64,000 bases of DNA, from NCBI RefSeq assembly GCF_900167535.1, contig NZ_FUYE01000007.1:248001-312000 (forward strand). The letters are read 5' to 3'. The translations under genes and the position numbers were made by a program. The DNA comes from Prosthecobacter debontii (GTDB lineage: Bacteria; Verrucomicrobiota; Verrucomicrobiia; Verrucomicrobiales; Verrucomicrobiaceae). The stretch's first letter is position 1. Every line of letters starts with the position of its first letter. Positions 27,981 to 36,803 of the stretch are shown here, one piece after another. The notes under the pieces were generated by a model that saw nothing but the letters and a program-made list of their open reading frames with translations, searched no databases and was not told the origin of the DNA.

Positions 27981-29252
27981 TCAGTTCTGTTGGACGACTG
28001 CTTTGGCCGACCGACCCTCATCGGCTTTCATCGGACTACCGATGAGCCGCTCCAACTCCATGCGGTGCTTCCACGCACTGCGGCGGGATTCGATCAGCGC
28101 ATCCATCGCCTCGAGGTAGCCCCGCTGCATTTCCACATAGGTGGCCGCAGGGACTGCACCAAGACGGAAGTGGCGATCTGCTTCGGTTGCTGCATCACGG
28201 AATTCCTTTTCGCTCTCGGGCCGCCATTGAGAAAGAGCCGACAACTCAGCCACATAGGCCGAGCGCGAGACGGCTAGATCCCGTTCTAAGTCTCTGAGTG
28301 CCGCGGCCAGGAGGGCTTCTGCTTGCTGAGCCCTCGCCTTTTCTGCGGCCACCTGGCCTTTGTTTTTACCCCAGAGAGGGAGAGGAATGGAAAAAACCAC
28401 CCCCCCTTCGATCTGAGTGCCCCCTGCGTGCTGGCCAGCCATGTAGGGGCCAAAGGTAATGTCGCCCCACCGCTCTGTTTTTGTGAGGTCCACTTTCAGG
28501 CCCTGTTTGGCCACTTCGAGTCTTTTTTGCTGAAGTCCGAAGTTGGTTTTCGCCGCTTGCTGTTTGAGCGTTTGCAAAGACCTGGCTTCAGGAAAAGCAG
28601 TGTCTGCATCTGCTAAATTCAGACGCTCTTCCGGAGCTAGCCCACAGAGCACCGCTAACCCTGCCGAGGCCGCATCCGCTTCTTTCGCAGCTTCTGTCAG
28701 TGTTCGAGTGCTCGTCAGTAAAGCAGCTTCCAGAATGCGTCTCTCCAGCAGGGCACTGACTGCCCCGGTGTCCCGTTGTACCAGCACTTCGATGAGACTG
28801 CGCAGCCGCTCTTGCACACTCCTGGCAGCGGCTTCTTTCCGGCGCAGTAGAACCACGTCTCCTGCCAAAGCGCGCACCTGATTGCCAAGCTGTGATTTGC
28901 ATTGTTCAAGCCCCAGCTCAGCGAGAGTGATGTCCTGATCCGCGATCGCTTTACGCAGCGCCAATCGACCTGGAAAATCAAAGACCTGCGCGATCTCGGC
29001 ACGCCAGACAGCGCCGTCTGTCTGGCCTGCGATGCTCATGGCACCCGTTTCCATCGAGAGGACAGGATCACTCAGCCGAGCTGCGGAGAGCCGCCCTGCG
29101 CGGGCCGCTTCGATCTCTGCCTCATAGAAGCGGATTTCTGGATTCTTATGGAGAGCTTCCTGGACTAGGTTTTGCGGTGTCCAGTCTCGGGTTTGGGCAT
29201 GGGCAGGCGCCACCACGAGGCAGGCCCCCATCAATGACAGGAACATTTTCAT
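27981..29252 (-). CDS. TolC/CzcC-like outer-membrane efflux protein
   Basis: About 423 aa. Signal peptide MKMFLSLMGACLVVAPAHAQ; then two OEP repeats of long helices and coiled coils (ALHKNPEIRFYEAEIEAARAG ... AQQAEALLAAALRDLERDLAVSRSAYVAEL) and FSIPLPLWGKNKGQ, typical for the CzcC/CusC group. Forms the outer-membrane channel for the pump encoded next. ATG at 29252 starts the signal peptide; extension to 29309 would cover part of the structured leader. Preceded by a ~190-base leader with several hairpins. Confidence 0.9.
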   Translation of the reverse strand: MKMFLSLMGACLVVAPAHAQTRDWTPQNLVQEALHKNPEIRFYEAEIEAARAGRLSAARLSDPVLSMETGAMSIAGQTDGAVWRAEIAQVFDFPGRLALRKAIADQDITLAELGLEQCKSQLGNQVRALAGDVVLLRRKEAAARSVQERLRSLIEVLVQRDTGAVSALLERRILEAALLTSTRTLTEAAKEADAASAGLAVLCGLAPEERLNLADADTAFPEARSLQTLKQQAAKTNFGLQQKRLEVAKQGLKVDLTKTERWGDITFGPYMAGQHAGGTQIEGGVVFSIPLPLWGKNKGQVAAEKARAQQAEALLAAALRDLERDLAVSRSAYVAELSALSQWRPESEKEFRDAATEADRHFRLGAVPAATYVEMQRGYLEAMDALIESRRSAWKHRMELERLIGSPMKADEGRSAKAVVQQN

Positions 29253-29280
29253 GAAATTTGAAGTGAAGAGTGAGGCAATG

Positions 29281-29435
29281 GGAGCCGCCGGTATGGCTCC
29301 TGAGCGCAAGGCATCAATGACCTCGGTTAGGAGGCACGTGATAGCTACCTGCGCGCTATCGATGACCGGCTTTTAGTTAGGCCGTCATAGCATGGTGTCC
29401 GCATCACAGGCTGGGCCTGTCACAAAGACCATGCT
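29281..29435 (-). promoter_or_regulatory. Structured leader upstream of the efflux operon (riboswitch-like candidate)
   Basis: On the minus strand four hairpins follow one another. First AGCATGGT (29428-29435) with ACCATGCT (29389-29396), enclosing ACAGGC/GCCTGT (29406-29411, 29415-29420). Second ATGACGGC (29381-29388) with its near-complement at 29362-29370. Third GATAGC (29355-29360) with GCTATC (29340-29345). Fourth GGAGCC (29295-29300) with GGCTCC (29281-29286). It does not match a riboswitch class I can name with confidence. Confidence 0.45.
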
Positions 29436-29444
29436 TATCCATCT

Positions 29445-29936
29445 TCAAATCACGAGCTGCACCGTGGACAACGATTTCCGTTGTGAGGTGCTGAAGTTCT
29501 GAGGCTCATCCCGTAAGCGCAGTTTGGCCACGAGCTGAGTCTTGATTGGCTGTGGTCTCCACAGAATCAAAGCTGATGTCGCTAGATGATTTAGCGTCGC
29601 CGCTTGTTTCACAGACGACTTGGAATTTTGTCTTTCCGTATTGGCTTGGCCGCTCATGTGAGCAGCTACCAGATTATGATCACCCGTGGAATCCGGCCGA
29701 CAGAGGCTGACAACTACACGCGCTAAAGCGCCAGTATGATCACAAACTAAAGGGGTATAATTTCCCCGGTTGTGGTGCAATAGCAATTGCGTGCCATGAT
29801 CAGACTCCTGTACCTGAATGCTATGACTGCCATCTAGATTGGCCAAGATGAGCATGGTCGCAGGCATCAACGAAGTCCCTGTGACGGCATAGGCCATCAA
29901 AAGGAGTGATGCGATAAAACGACGCTTGAAGCTCAT
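29445..29936 (-). CDS. Hypothetical secreted protein ahead of the efflux operon
   Basis: 163 aa, not recognised as a family. Signal peptide MSFKRRFIASLLLMAYAVTGTSLMPA, then a body with several His and Cys: LLLHHNRGNYTPLVCDHTGALARVVVSLCRPDSTGDHNLVAAHMSG. These could bind metal, and the gene is first in the apparent metal-efflux unit, so a metal-related periplasmic role is possible (inference). TATATA just upstream (around 29940-29945) could be a -10 box. 192 bases separate its stop from the TolC start. Confidence 0.6.
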   Translation of the reverse strand: MSFKRRFIASLLLMAYAVTGTSLMPATMLILANLDGSHSIQVQESDHGTQLLLHHNRGNYTPLVCDHTGALARVVVSLCRPDSTGDHNLVAAHMSGQANTERQNSKSSVKQAATLNHLATSALILWRPQPIKTQLVAKLRLRDEPQNFSTSQRKSLSTVQLVI

Positions 29937-30099
29937 AGCTATATAACGATGTGATCTTACTGAGGAAACGTCAACTGATGCAATAAAAATTCAATCAAAA
30001 ACAAAAGAATGTTAGGCTGCATTTGATACTCACTCGCATTTAAGCAGATGCCATGCGAGCGGGCACTTGCCGCCCGGCTCCGTCTGTCTAATCTGCCTC

Positions 30100-31176
30100 A
30101 TGTTTCGTTCATTCTTTTTTGCTTTTGGTTTCATTTTAAGCGCCAACGCCACAGAGCCTGTTCTCAAAGGTTGGCAACCTGAGGTAAGGCGTATTGAAAT
30201 TCAGAGCAGCGTGGACCAATCGCTTCAGCCTGCATTGACGTGGTCCCCTGCATCTAAAGAAACCCAGCCCTTGCTTGTGGGACTCCACACCTGGAGCGGG
30301 GACTACACTCAAGCCTCCAACGGTCGCAGCTATGCTCAATGGTGCATGGATCGTGGCTGGCACTTCATCTACCCGCATTTTCGGGGTCCTAACCGCACCC
30401 CTGAAAGCATGGGCAGTGACCTAGCTGTGCAAGACATTGTGGATGCTGTCGAGCAGATGAAAAAGACCCAGCGTGTGGACACGAACCGCATCTACCTGAT
30501 CGGAGTGAGTGGCGGCGGTCACATGGCCATGCTCATGGCAGGCAGACATCCTGAGATCTGGGCTGGCGTCTCCGCTTGGTGTGGCATCAGTGATATCGCC
30601 GCTTGGCACAACGAACATCTGACGGACGGCACGCCCGACAATTACGCTCGCAATATTGAACAAGCGCTAGGCGGCCGACCCACCGCAGAGCGATTGGAGG
30701 ACGCCCGCAAGCGTTCCCCCCTAACTCACCTCGCTCAGGCCCGCAACGTGCCTTTGGACATTAACCACGGGATTCATGATGGACGAGTCGGCAGTGTGCC
30801 GTTCCGTCATGGCTTGTTTGCTTTCAACAAAGTTGCCACTGAGCCTCTAGCCCCGACCGAGATCAGCGCCTACTATGAAAGCCAGCAACGTCCCTCGAAC
30901 TGGACGGCACCCGATGCAGATGCACTCTACGTCGGCCTACCTCTAAAGAAACCGGGCATGTCGGCTGAACTCGCCCACCAGCCCGTGAGCAAGCCTGTGC
31001 TTTTCCGTAAGGTTTCAGGTAACGCGCGGATCACCCTGTTTGATGGCGGACATGAGATCCTCTATGCCCCTGCGCTTAATTGGCTGGCGCTCCAGCGCAA
31101 GGGGCAGGCCGCTGTTTGGCAGATTTCAAATCCGCTCCCCGTGGGTCCTGAAGCCGATACTCAATCCGGTCTGTAA
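30100..31176 (+). CDS. Secreted alpha/beta hydrolase (prolyl-oligopeptidase/esterase type)
   Basis: 358 aa. Signal peptide MFRSFFFAFGFILSANA then an alpha/beta-hydrolase fold. The nucleophile elbow GVSGGGHMA (Ser near residue 140), an acid candidate in NHGIHDGRVGSVPF and the His in LFDGGHEI complete a triad in the order expected for S9-like peptidases and esterases. GLHTWSGDYTQ near the start is the oxyanion-hole region. Substrate unknown. Start ATG 30100 begins the signal peptide; a TTG at 30067 is less likely. It precedes the HAD phosphatase by 50 bases. Confidence 0.8.
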   Translation: MFRSFFFAFGFILSANATEPVLKGWQPEVRRIEIQSSVDQSLQPALTWSPASKETQPLLVGLHTWSGDYTQASNGRSYAQWCMDRGWHFIYPHFRGPNRTPESMGSDLAVQDIVDAVEQMKKTQRVDTNRIYLIGVSGGGHMAMLMAGRHPEIWAGVSAWCGISDIAAWHNEHLTDGTPDNYARNIEQALGGRPTAERLEDARKRSPLTHLAQARNVPLDINHGIHDGRVGSVPFRHGLFAFNKVATEPLAPTEISAYYESQQRPSNWTAPDADALYVGLPLKKPGMSAELAHQPVSKPVLFRKVSGNARITLFDGGHEILYAPALNWLALQRKGQAAVWQISNPLPVGPEADTQSGL

Positions 31177-31226
31177 GAGAAGGGCAGACACTTGCAGATG
31201 CGGGATTTCCGCGCCATGCAGGGACC

Positions 31227-31877
31227 ATGCTGAAAGCTTTCATCTTCGATCTCGATGGCACCTTGATTGATTCCCTGGCCGACATTGCCGGGTGCATCAA
31301 CCGCATGCTTGAAACCCGCGGCTTTCCGCCCTGTCAAGATATCAGCATGTTTCGCCAGATGGTCGGCGATGGCATGGAGAAGCTGGTGGAGCGTGCCTTG
31401 CCCGAGGCGGAACGCACCCCCGAGATGATCCGCGTCTGCACGGAGGAGTATCGCGCGTTTTACGACGGGCATTGGCAAGATGAAACTCGCCCTTACGAAG
31501 GCATTACCGAGATGCTGGCCAGCCTGAAAGAGCAGGGGATCAAAATCGGCGTCATTTCGAATAAAGCCCACCGCTTCACGGTGCCGATGACCGAACACTT
31601 CTTCGGCCAGGGTTACTTTGATGTCATTCTTGGTCAGCGAGCCGAGGTGCCACGCAAGCCTTCCCCTGAAGGCGCGTATGAGGCTGCGAGTTTACTCAGG
31701 CTCTCAGTGACGGAGTGTGCTTACATCGGAGACTCCGGTATCGACATGGCCTTTGCAAAAAGTGCCGGCATGGTCGGCATCGGTGTGGATTGGGGATTTC
31801 GCTCCGTGGAGGAGTTGCGGGAGCACGGCGCTACGCGCATCATTTCCCTCCCAAGCGATTTACTGGAAATAAACTAG
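31227..31877 (+). CDS. HAD hydrolase, phosphoglycolate phosphatase-like
   Basis: 216 aa cytoplasmic phosphatase of HAD subfamily IA. Motif I FDLDGTLIDS (nucleophile D at about 8), a four-helix cap (to about 90), motif II VISNK, motif III Lys in PRKPSPEG and motif IV YIGDSGIDMAFAKSAGM. The sequence is closest in pattern to phosphoglycolate phosphatase (Gph), which clears 2-phosphoglycolate, but substrate calls within this subfamily are unreliable. ATG 31227 has AGGG just upstream. Confidence 0.85.
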   Translation: MLKAFIFDLDGTLIDSLADIAGCINRMLETRGFPPCQDISMFRQMVGDGMEKLVERALPEAERTPEMIRVCTEEYRAFYDGHWQDETRPYEGITEMLASLKEQGIKIGVISNKAHRFTVPMTEHFFGQGYFDVILGQRAEVPRKPSPEGAYEAASLLRLSVTECAYIGDSGIDMAFAKSAGMVGIGVDWGFRSVEELREHGATRIISLPSDLLEIN

Positions 31878-31935
31878 CATGAGGTGCTACTTCTTGAGGC
31901 CCACGGCGTAACAGCTTACAATCCCCACAAAATTT

Positions 31936-32841
31936 ATGCTTTTCCCCCGCGCGTTGCGCTTTGTCACTCAAACCTCGGCTTTGGCCGCTGTTCTCTGGTT
32001 GACCGCTTGCCAGAGCCCGCCCGAAACTCCCCCACCTGCCCCTGAAGCCGCGAAGAAGCCCACGGGGCTTTTTGAATGGTATGAGGAAGGGAAAAGCATC
32101 ACCTCCATCACCATCAATGTCGATGAGCAGAAGGCCGCTCTCTATCACGGTAAGAAACAGATCGGCTGGACCTATGTGGCCACCGGCATCACCAGCTTCC
32201 CCACCCCCACAGGCGAGTTCAAGATCATCGAAAAAGTCGCCAACAAGGTTTCCAACCTCTATGGCAAGGGCTACGATGCGAATGGCAAGCTGATCAATTC
32301 AGACTTCAAGCAAGGCCGTGATCTCCTGCCACCAGGAGGCCGTTTCGAAGCCGCGAAGATGACCTACTTCATGCGACTCACCAATGACGGTGTCGGCATG
32401 CACATCGGCCCCATCCCACGCCCTGGACGTCGCGCCTCGCATGGTTGCATCCGCCTGCCTTCGAAGATTGCCGGGACCATTTTCAGCAACGTCACCCTGG
32501 GCACCCCCGTCACCATTACGGGCAGCGGTCCTGACTATGCGACCTACCTGAAGCAGTCCAATGCCAAGGCTAAGGCCAATGCCGCTAAACTGGCCGACGC
32601 GAAGAAAAAAGCCGCTGAGGGCAAAGTCGCCGAGGCTGCTAAAGAAACTGCCGAAGCCACCACGCTGACCGCGGATGATCCCAATGGTCCTGGTGCTGCC
32701 GCCACAACCACCATCACAACCTTGCCAGCCACCCCAGTAGCGCCTGCCGCACCAGCGGCTCCTGCCCCGGTAGCACCAGCTGCCCCCACAGCCCCTGTGG
32801 AGGAGATCAAACCTGCTGTGCCGAACGATCAAGCCCAGTAA
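31936..32841 (+). CDS. L,D-transpeptidase lipoprotein (YkuD) with Ala/Pro-rich tail
   Basis: 301 aa. Lipoprotein signal ending LWLTAC (Cys at about 24). The YkuD domain spans about 50-200 with the catalytic motif HIGPIPRPGRRASHGCIRLP (SHGCIR nucleophile Cys). Such enzymes make 3-3 peptidoglycan cross-links or attach lipoproteins. After it come an Ala/Lys-rich helix (NAKAKANAAKLADAKKKAA) and a Pro/Ala-rich tail (about 250-295), likely flexible and wall-associated. Ends at a strong terminator. Confidence 0.92.
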   Translation: MLFPRALRFVTQTSALAAVLWLTACQSPPETPPPAPEAAKKPTGLFEWYEEGKSITSITINVDEQKAALYHGKKQIGWTYVATGITSFPTPTGEFKIIEKVANKVSNLYGKGYDANGKLINSDFKQGRDLLPPGGRFEAAKMTYFMRLTNDGVGMHIGPIPRPGRRASHGCIRLPSKIAGTIFSNVTLGTPVTITGSGPDYATYLKQSNAKAKANAAKLADAKKKAAEGKVAEAAKETAEATTLTADDPNGPGAAATTTITTLPATPVAPAAPAAPAPVAPAAPTAPVEEIKPAVPNDQAQ

Positions 32842-32878
32842 TCAAGCTCATCCAGCTAGGATCTTTGTTCCAATTCCA

Positions 32879-32906
32879 CGCTGCCGCGAACAACGGCAGC
32901 GTTTTT
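32879..32906 (+). terminator. Rho-independent terminator
   Basis: CGCTGCCG (32879-32886) pairs with CGGCAGCG (32894-32901), then TTTTT. It ends the L,D-transpeptidase gene. Confidence 0.88.
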
Positions 32907-32921
32907 CTTTTCCAGAGCCTC

Positions 32922-33401
32922 TCACTCTTCCCCCTGGAAATAATCCACCTCCTTCATTTCGAAGACTTTACGCTGCGGTTTCAGCAGCCATTTACCCGAG
33001 TCTGGATAGTGAATAATATCCGCCTGCGGTTGATCGGCGATGACCAGGAAGGTGAGATCCTCAGAACCTGAGTTGATAAGCTGGTGCGCATCTCCCGGTG
33101 GGAGCACCAGATAATCTCCCGCTTTCACGGGCTCCTCATGGCCTTCTCCATGACGCAGCGTCCCCTGACCGGCAAGGATGTAATATGCCTCCCACTGAGC
33201 ACTGTGCTCATGCAGGGGAAAATTGATCTTTCCAGGTGGAACTCGGTGAATCTCCACCTCGAAGGGATGCCCACCTCCCCAAGTGCCGGTGTCTTTACCG
33301 CAGCCTGCGGCCTGGGAGAGGGCACGCCTCAAGACCCCGTATTTCCCCTGGGGTGAACTTTGGGCATTCCAGGGCAAGTCATCGGCGGAGACACGGGTCA
33401 T
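32922..33401 (-). CDS. Cupin domain protein
   Basis: 159 aa single-domain cupin. The two motifs are visible: GKINFPLHEHSAQWEAYYILAG (motif 1 His-x-His and Glu) and GDYLVLPPGDAHQLINSG (motif 2 His), so a metal site is intact. Such proteins can be isomerases, dioxygenases or sugar-binding proteins; no specific activity can be assigned. The ATG at 33401 (MTRVSADDLPW) is preferred to 33431. Divergent from the fur-suf operon. Confidence 0.85.
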   Translation of the reverse strand: MTRVSADDLPWNAQSSPQGKYGVLRRALSQAAGCGKDTGTWGGGHPFEVEIHRVPPGKINFPLHEHSAQWEAYYILAGQGTLRHGEGHEEPVKAGDYLVLPPGDAHQLINSGSEDLTFLVIADQPQADIIHYPDSGKWLLKPQRKVFEMKEVDYFQGEE

Positions 33402-33493
33402 GGCAGTAAGCAAGCGAGCTTTCTTGCACAAAAAACCATTTTTTACGTCTTAAAAAGCATCTCCCACTTGCCAAGTAGGCGTTCTCAATACAG

Positions 33494-33520
33494 TTAGAAT
33501 CATTCCAATTCTAATTCTAA
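33494..33520 (+). promoter_or_regulatory. Fur/PerR-type operator candidate in front of the Fur-family gene
   Basis: Perfect 7-base outer arms TTAGAAT (33494-33500) and ATTCTAA (33514-33520) flank an inner AATCATT/ATTCTAA-like region, giving a nested AT-rich dyad like Fur and PerR boxes. It ends 3 bases before the ATG and contains TAGAAT (33495-33500), a good -10 hexamer. Binding here would repress the gene itself and probably the suf genes after it. Confidence 0.6.
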
Positions 33521-33523
33521 ACC

Positions 33524-33979
33524 ATGGCCACCCCATCCCCACGATCCACCTCCAAGCCTAGCGGCTTGGACTGCCGTCTGGCTGTGCTGGGCACAGACGC
33601 CCGGCTCACCCCGCATCGTCGCGACGTTTTTCAGGCACTGGCGGAGTCCAACGACCACCCAACGGCTTACGACCTCTTCACCCGCGTGAAGGAGCGCTCC
33701 CCCAGCATCTCTCTGGCCACGGTCTATAACTGCCTGGATCACCTCACTAGCCACGGCCTGATCCGTCAGGTGCAACTGGAGCGCGGCCAATCCCGCTACT
33801 GCGCCAATCTGCACGAGCACGTCCACTTTCACTGCGAGACCTGCGGCAAAGTCATCGATGCCCACCCGGCAGCGGATTTTGACCCCGCCAAATTCTGGAA
33901 CCTTCCGGCTGGCACCAAGGTCACTCGTATGGACATCGCCATCCATGGCACCTGCGAAGTCTGCGCCGCCAAAGCCTAA
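33524..33979 (+). CDS. Fur family transcriptional regulator
   Basis: 151 aa. Winged helix at about 20-85 ([26 protein letters not shown] ... [16 protein letters not shown]), then the dimerisation domain with a metal-binding His cluster [16 protein letters not shown] and a C-terminal CEVC; the two CxxC pairs form the structural zinc site. This arrangement fits PerR- or Fur-type sensors of iron or peroxide. It stands directly upstream of sufC (28 bases), so it likely controls Fe-S cluster assembly. No Shine-Dalgarno sequence is possible because a dyad occupies that position. Confidence 0.92.
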   Translation: MATPSPRSTSKPSGLDCRLAVLGTDARLTPHRRDVFQALAESNDHPTAYDLFTRVKERSPSISLATVYNCLDHLTSHGLIRQVQLERGQSRYCANLHEHVHFHCETCGKVIDAHPAADFDPAKFWNLPAGTKVTRMDIAIHGTCEVCAAKA

Positions 33980-34007
33980 CGCCCAACCCTTTTTTCAAAA
34001 CGCCCAC

Positions 34008-34763
34008 ATGTCCCTCGAAATCAAAAACCTCCACGCCCAGATCCCCGGTCGCGAAATCCTCAAAGGCCTGAACCTCACCATCAATCCCGGTGAAGTGCAT
34101 GCCATCATGGGGCCGAACGGCTCAGGCAAAAGCACACTCAGTAAGGTGCTCTGTGGCCACGAAGACTACGAAGTCACGGGTGGTGAAGTGCTATTGGAGG
34201 GTGAAAACATCCTGGAGATGGAAGTGGATGAGCGCAGCCGCGCCGGTCTCTTTCTGGCTTTCCAGTATCCGCATGAGATTCCCGGCGTCAGCAACGCCAA
34301 CTTCCTGCGTGCTGCTCTGAAGGCTCGTCTGCCCAAGGGTGAAGACATCGATGCGATCAAGTTTTACAAGCAACTGTACGCTCGCATGGACCAGCTGGAG
34401 ATGGACCGCAGCTTCACCAGCCGCAGCGTCAATGAAGGATTCTCCGGCGGTGAGAAAAAGCGCAATGAGATCCTCCAGCTCATGATGCTGGAGCCGAAGT
34501 ATGCCATTCTCGATGAAACCGACTCCGGCCTGGACATTGACGCCCTCAAGATCGTCTCCCGCGGCGTCAATGCCATGCGCAGTGAGAACCGCGGCTTCCT
34601 CGTCATCACTCACTACCAGCGCCTGCTGAACTACATTCAGCCCGACATCGTCCATGTGATGATCGACGGCCAAATCGTCCACACCGGCGGTAAAGAACTG
34701 GCCCTCAAGCTGGAAGAGAAAGGCTATGACTGGGTCAAGGAAGAGCTGCTGGCAAATGCCTGA
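34008..34763 (+). CDS. sufC: Fe-S cluster assembly ATPase SufC
   Basis: 251 aa ABC-type ATPase of the SufBCD scaffold complex, cytoplasmic. Walker [10 protein letters not shown] (35-43), Q-loop [15 protein letters not shown], signature [12 protein letters not shown], Walker [17 protein letters not shown] and the switch His in VITHYQRLL. The [10 protein letters not shown] form is typical of SufC. The start ATG 34008 gives the family N-terminus [10 protein letters not shown]; the frame upstream lies inside fur. Confidence 0.97.
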   Translation: MSLEIKNLHAQIPGREILKGLNLTINPGEVHAIMGPNGSGKSTLSKVLCGHEDYEVTGGEVLLEGENILEMEVDERSRAGLFLAFQYPHEIPGVSNANFLRAALKARLPKGEDIDAIKFYKQLYARMDQLEMDRSFTSRSVNEGFSGGEKKRNEILQLMMLEPKYAILDETDSGLDIDALKIVSRGVNAMRSENRGFLVITHYQRLLNYIQPDIVHVMIDGQIVHTGGKELALKLEEKGYDWVKEELLANA

Positions 34764-34781
34764 TCTGCCTAACTGATTTTG

Positions 34782-35300
34782 ATGAACGAAGAGATTACAG
34801 CTTCTTGTAAGTGGGACGTGGTATCACACCTCCCTTCTTTCAAATGGGCTAACTGGGGAGAGCGCTGGCGCTTGCCTGTGCTCGTTCTCATGGCTGTAGG
34901 CATTTCGTTTTATCTTCTGTGGTTCATTGCCAAAAAAGACCACATCGCTTTCCAGGACATTATGCCCTGGGTTCTAATGATTTGCGCCTGCGGATACGCA
35001 TCCAAGAGGATACTCGGTTTTAAAGCCGAATATATTCGTCAACTCAAAGCAACTCCAGGCTATGGCCAAATGGCAGTTTGGACAATAAATGAGGAGGGGT
35101 ATGAAGAACGTCTTTCTTCCCACCACGCTTTCATCGCCTGGAAAGATGTCTGTGAATCAAAAGTGACGCCAGATGGTGTCATGATTTTCCTGCCTGAAGG
35201 CACCTTTAATTGGCTTCCAAAGAGAGCCTTCTCTGAATCTGACTATTCCCGCTTTCTCGGCTTCATTGCCTCCAAAACCAAGCATTCCAAAATCAGCTGA
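34782..35300 (+). CDS. Hypothetical YcxB-like membrane protein inside the suf operon
   Basis: 172 aa, no firm family. Two hydrophobic helices near 27-46 (LPVLVLMAVGISFYLLWFIA) and 55-70 (IMPWVLMICACGYASKR), then a C-terminal beta-rich domain with WTINEEGYEERLSSHHAFIAWKDVCESKVTPDGVMIFLPEGTFNWLPKRAF, which resembles the YcxB-like pattern of small membrane proteins. It lies 18 bases after sufC and 44 before sufB. No known part in Fe-S assembly. Its base composition is slightly more AT-rich than its suf neighbours, suggesting insertion. Confidence 0.65.
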   Translation: MNEEITASCKWDVVSHLPSFKWANWGERWRLPVLVLMAVGISFYLLWFIAKKDHIAFQDIMPWVLMICACGYASKRILGFKAEYIRQLKATPGYGQMAVWTINEEGYEERLSSHHAFIAWKDVCESKVTPDGVMIFLPEGTFNWLPKRAFSESDYSRFLGFIASKTKHSKIS

Positions 35301-35344
35301 TCTGGACTGCTGACTGAATACTGAACCCCGAACACTTTCTTCTT

Positions 35345-36781
35345 ATGGTCACTGCACCCGAACACGACATTCCCGACATCCCGGATATCTCGGACATCCG
35401 CGTGGATAGCGTGGGTGATTTTACTTTCCCCGAGCGCAACAAATTCGACTCCGGTTTCGGCATCACCGAAAAGACGGTCGATTACATCGCTGACGTGAAA
35501 GGCGATCCCGACTGGATCCGTGAGTTCCGTCACAAGGCACTCAAGGTTTTCCAGAGCAAGCCCATGCCGACGCATTGGGCCACCAAGGACCTGGAAAACA
35601 TCAAGTTCGATGAGTTCCGCTACTATCTGTCCGATGGTCAGAAGCCCAAGCGTTCCTGGGATGAAGTGCCTGAGGACGTGAAGAAGACCTTCGACCGTCT
35701 CGGCATCCCTGAGCAGGAGCGCAAGTTCCTCGCCGGCGTGGAGGCTCAATACGACTCCGAAGCCGCCTACTCCAACATCAAGGCAGCGGTGGAAGAGCAG
35801 GGGGTCATCTTCGTGAACAGCACGGAAGGCCTCCACAAGTATCCTGAAATCTTTAAGAAGTGGTTCGGCAAAGTCATCCCGACCGGGGATAACAAATTCA
35901 GCGCCTTGAACAGCGCCGTGTTCTCCGGTGGTTCCTTCATCTACGTGCCTCCTGGCGTGAAGGTGAAGCATCCCTTGCAGGCTTACTTCCGCATCAACTC
36001 TGAGCAGTTCGGTCAGTTTGAGCGCACGCTCATCATTGCCGACGAAGGTTCCGAAGTGATGTACATGGAAGGCTGCACGGCGCCGAAGTTTGAAACCGCG
36101 ACCCTGCACAGCGCTGTCGTGGAGCTCGTCGCCATGAAGGGCGCGAAGATTCAGTATGTGACCGTCCAGAACTGGAGCAGCAACGTCTTCAACCTCGTGA
36201 CAAAGCGCGGCATCGCCCATGAAGATGCGGAAGTGCGCTGGATCGACTGCAACATCGGCAGTCGTCTCACCATGAAGTATCCCGGCGTCATCATGAAGGG
36301 CAAGCGCGCCCGTGGTGAGGTCATCAGCATCGCCCTGGCCAACAGCGGTCAGCACCAGGACACCGGTGCCAAGATGGTGCATGCGGCGGATGAGACGACC
36401 AGCAACGTCATCTCCAAGTCCATCTCCATCGGTGAAGGTCGCTCCACCTATCGTGGTCTGGTGCACATCCCCAAACACCTGAAGGGCTGCAAGAACAACA
36501 CGGAGTGCGATGCGCTGCTCATCAACAGCAACAGCCGCACCGACACCTACCCGGCCATCAGCGTGCGAGGCAATCAGCACTCCACCCAGCATGAAGCCAG
36601 CGTCAGCCAGGTGAGTGCCGACCAGATCTTTTACCTCATGCAGCGCGGCTTGAGCGAAGCTGAAGCGATGAGCCTCTCCGTGAACGGCTTCATCAACGAT
36701 CTCGCGAAGGAATTCCCAATGGAATACAGCGTGGAACTGAAGCGCCTGATCGACCTCGAAATGGAAGGCAGCGTCGGTTAG
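35345..36781 (+). CDS. sufB: Fe-S cluster scaffold protein SufB
   Basis: 478 aa core scaffold subunit of SufBCD, on which new [Fe-S] clusters form. Family phrases: [35 protein letters not shown] at the end, [14 protein letters not shown]-like [35 protein letters not shown] and [20 protein letters not shown]-like [14 protein letters not shown]. The conserved Cys of NNTECDALL is present. Complete and of usual length. The start lacks a ribosome site (TTTCTTCTTATG). Confidence 0.97.
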   Translation: MVTAPEHDIPDIPDISDIRVDSVGDFTFPERNKFDSGFGITEKTVDYIADVKGDPDWIREFRHKALKVFQSKPMPTHWATKDLENIKFDEFRYYLSDGQKPKRSWDEVPEDVKKTFDRLGIPEQERKFLAGVEAQYDSEAAYSNIKAAVEEQGVIFVNSTEGLHKYPEIFKKWFGKVIPTGDNKFSALNSAVFSGGSFIYVPPGVKVKHPLQAYFRINSEQFGQFERTLIIADEGSEVMYMEGCTAPKFETATLHSAVVELVAMKGAKIQYVTVQNWSSNVFNLVTKRGIAHEDAEVRWIDCNIGSRLTMKYPGVIMKGKRARGEVISIALANSGQHQDTGAKMVHAADETTSNVISKSISIGEGRSTYRGLVHIPKHLKGCKNNTECDALLINSNSRTDTYPAISVRGNQHSTQHEASVSQVSADQIFYLMQRGLSEAEAMSLSVNGFINDLAKEFPMEYSVELKRLIDLEMEGSVG

Positions 36782-36803
36782 TCAACCTCACCATCTGGTG
36801 ACG

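Noticed and set aside
35243-36592. 449-codon minus-strand open frame opposite sufB
   Set aside because: Antisense shadow; sufB is certain and no start or motif supports the reverse frame.
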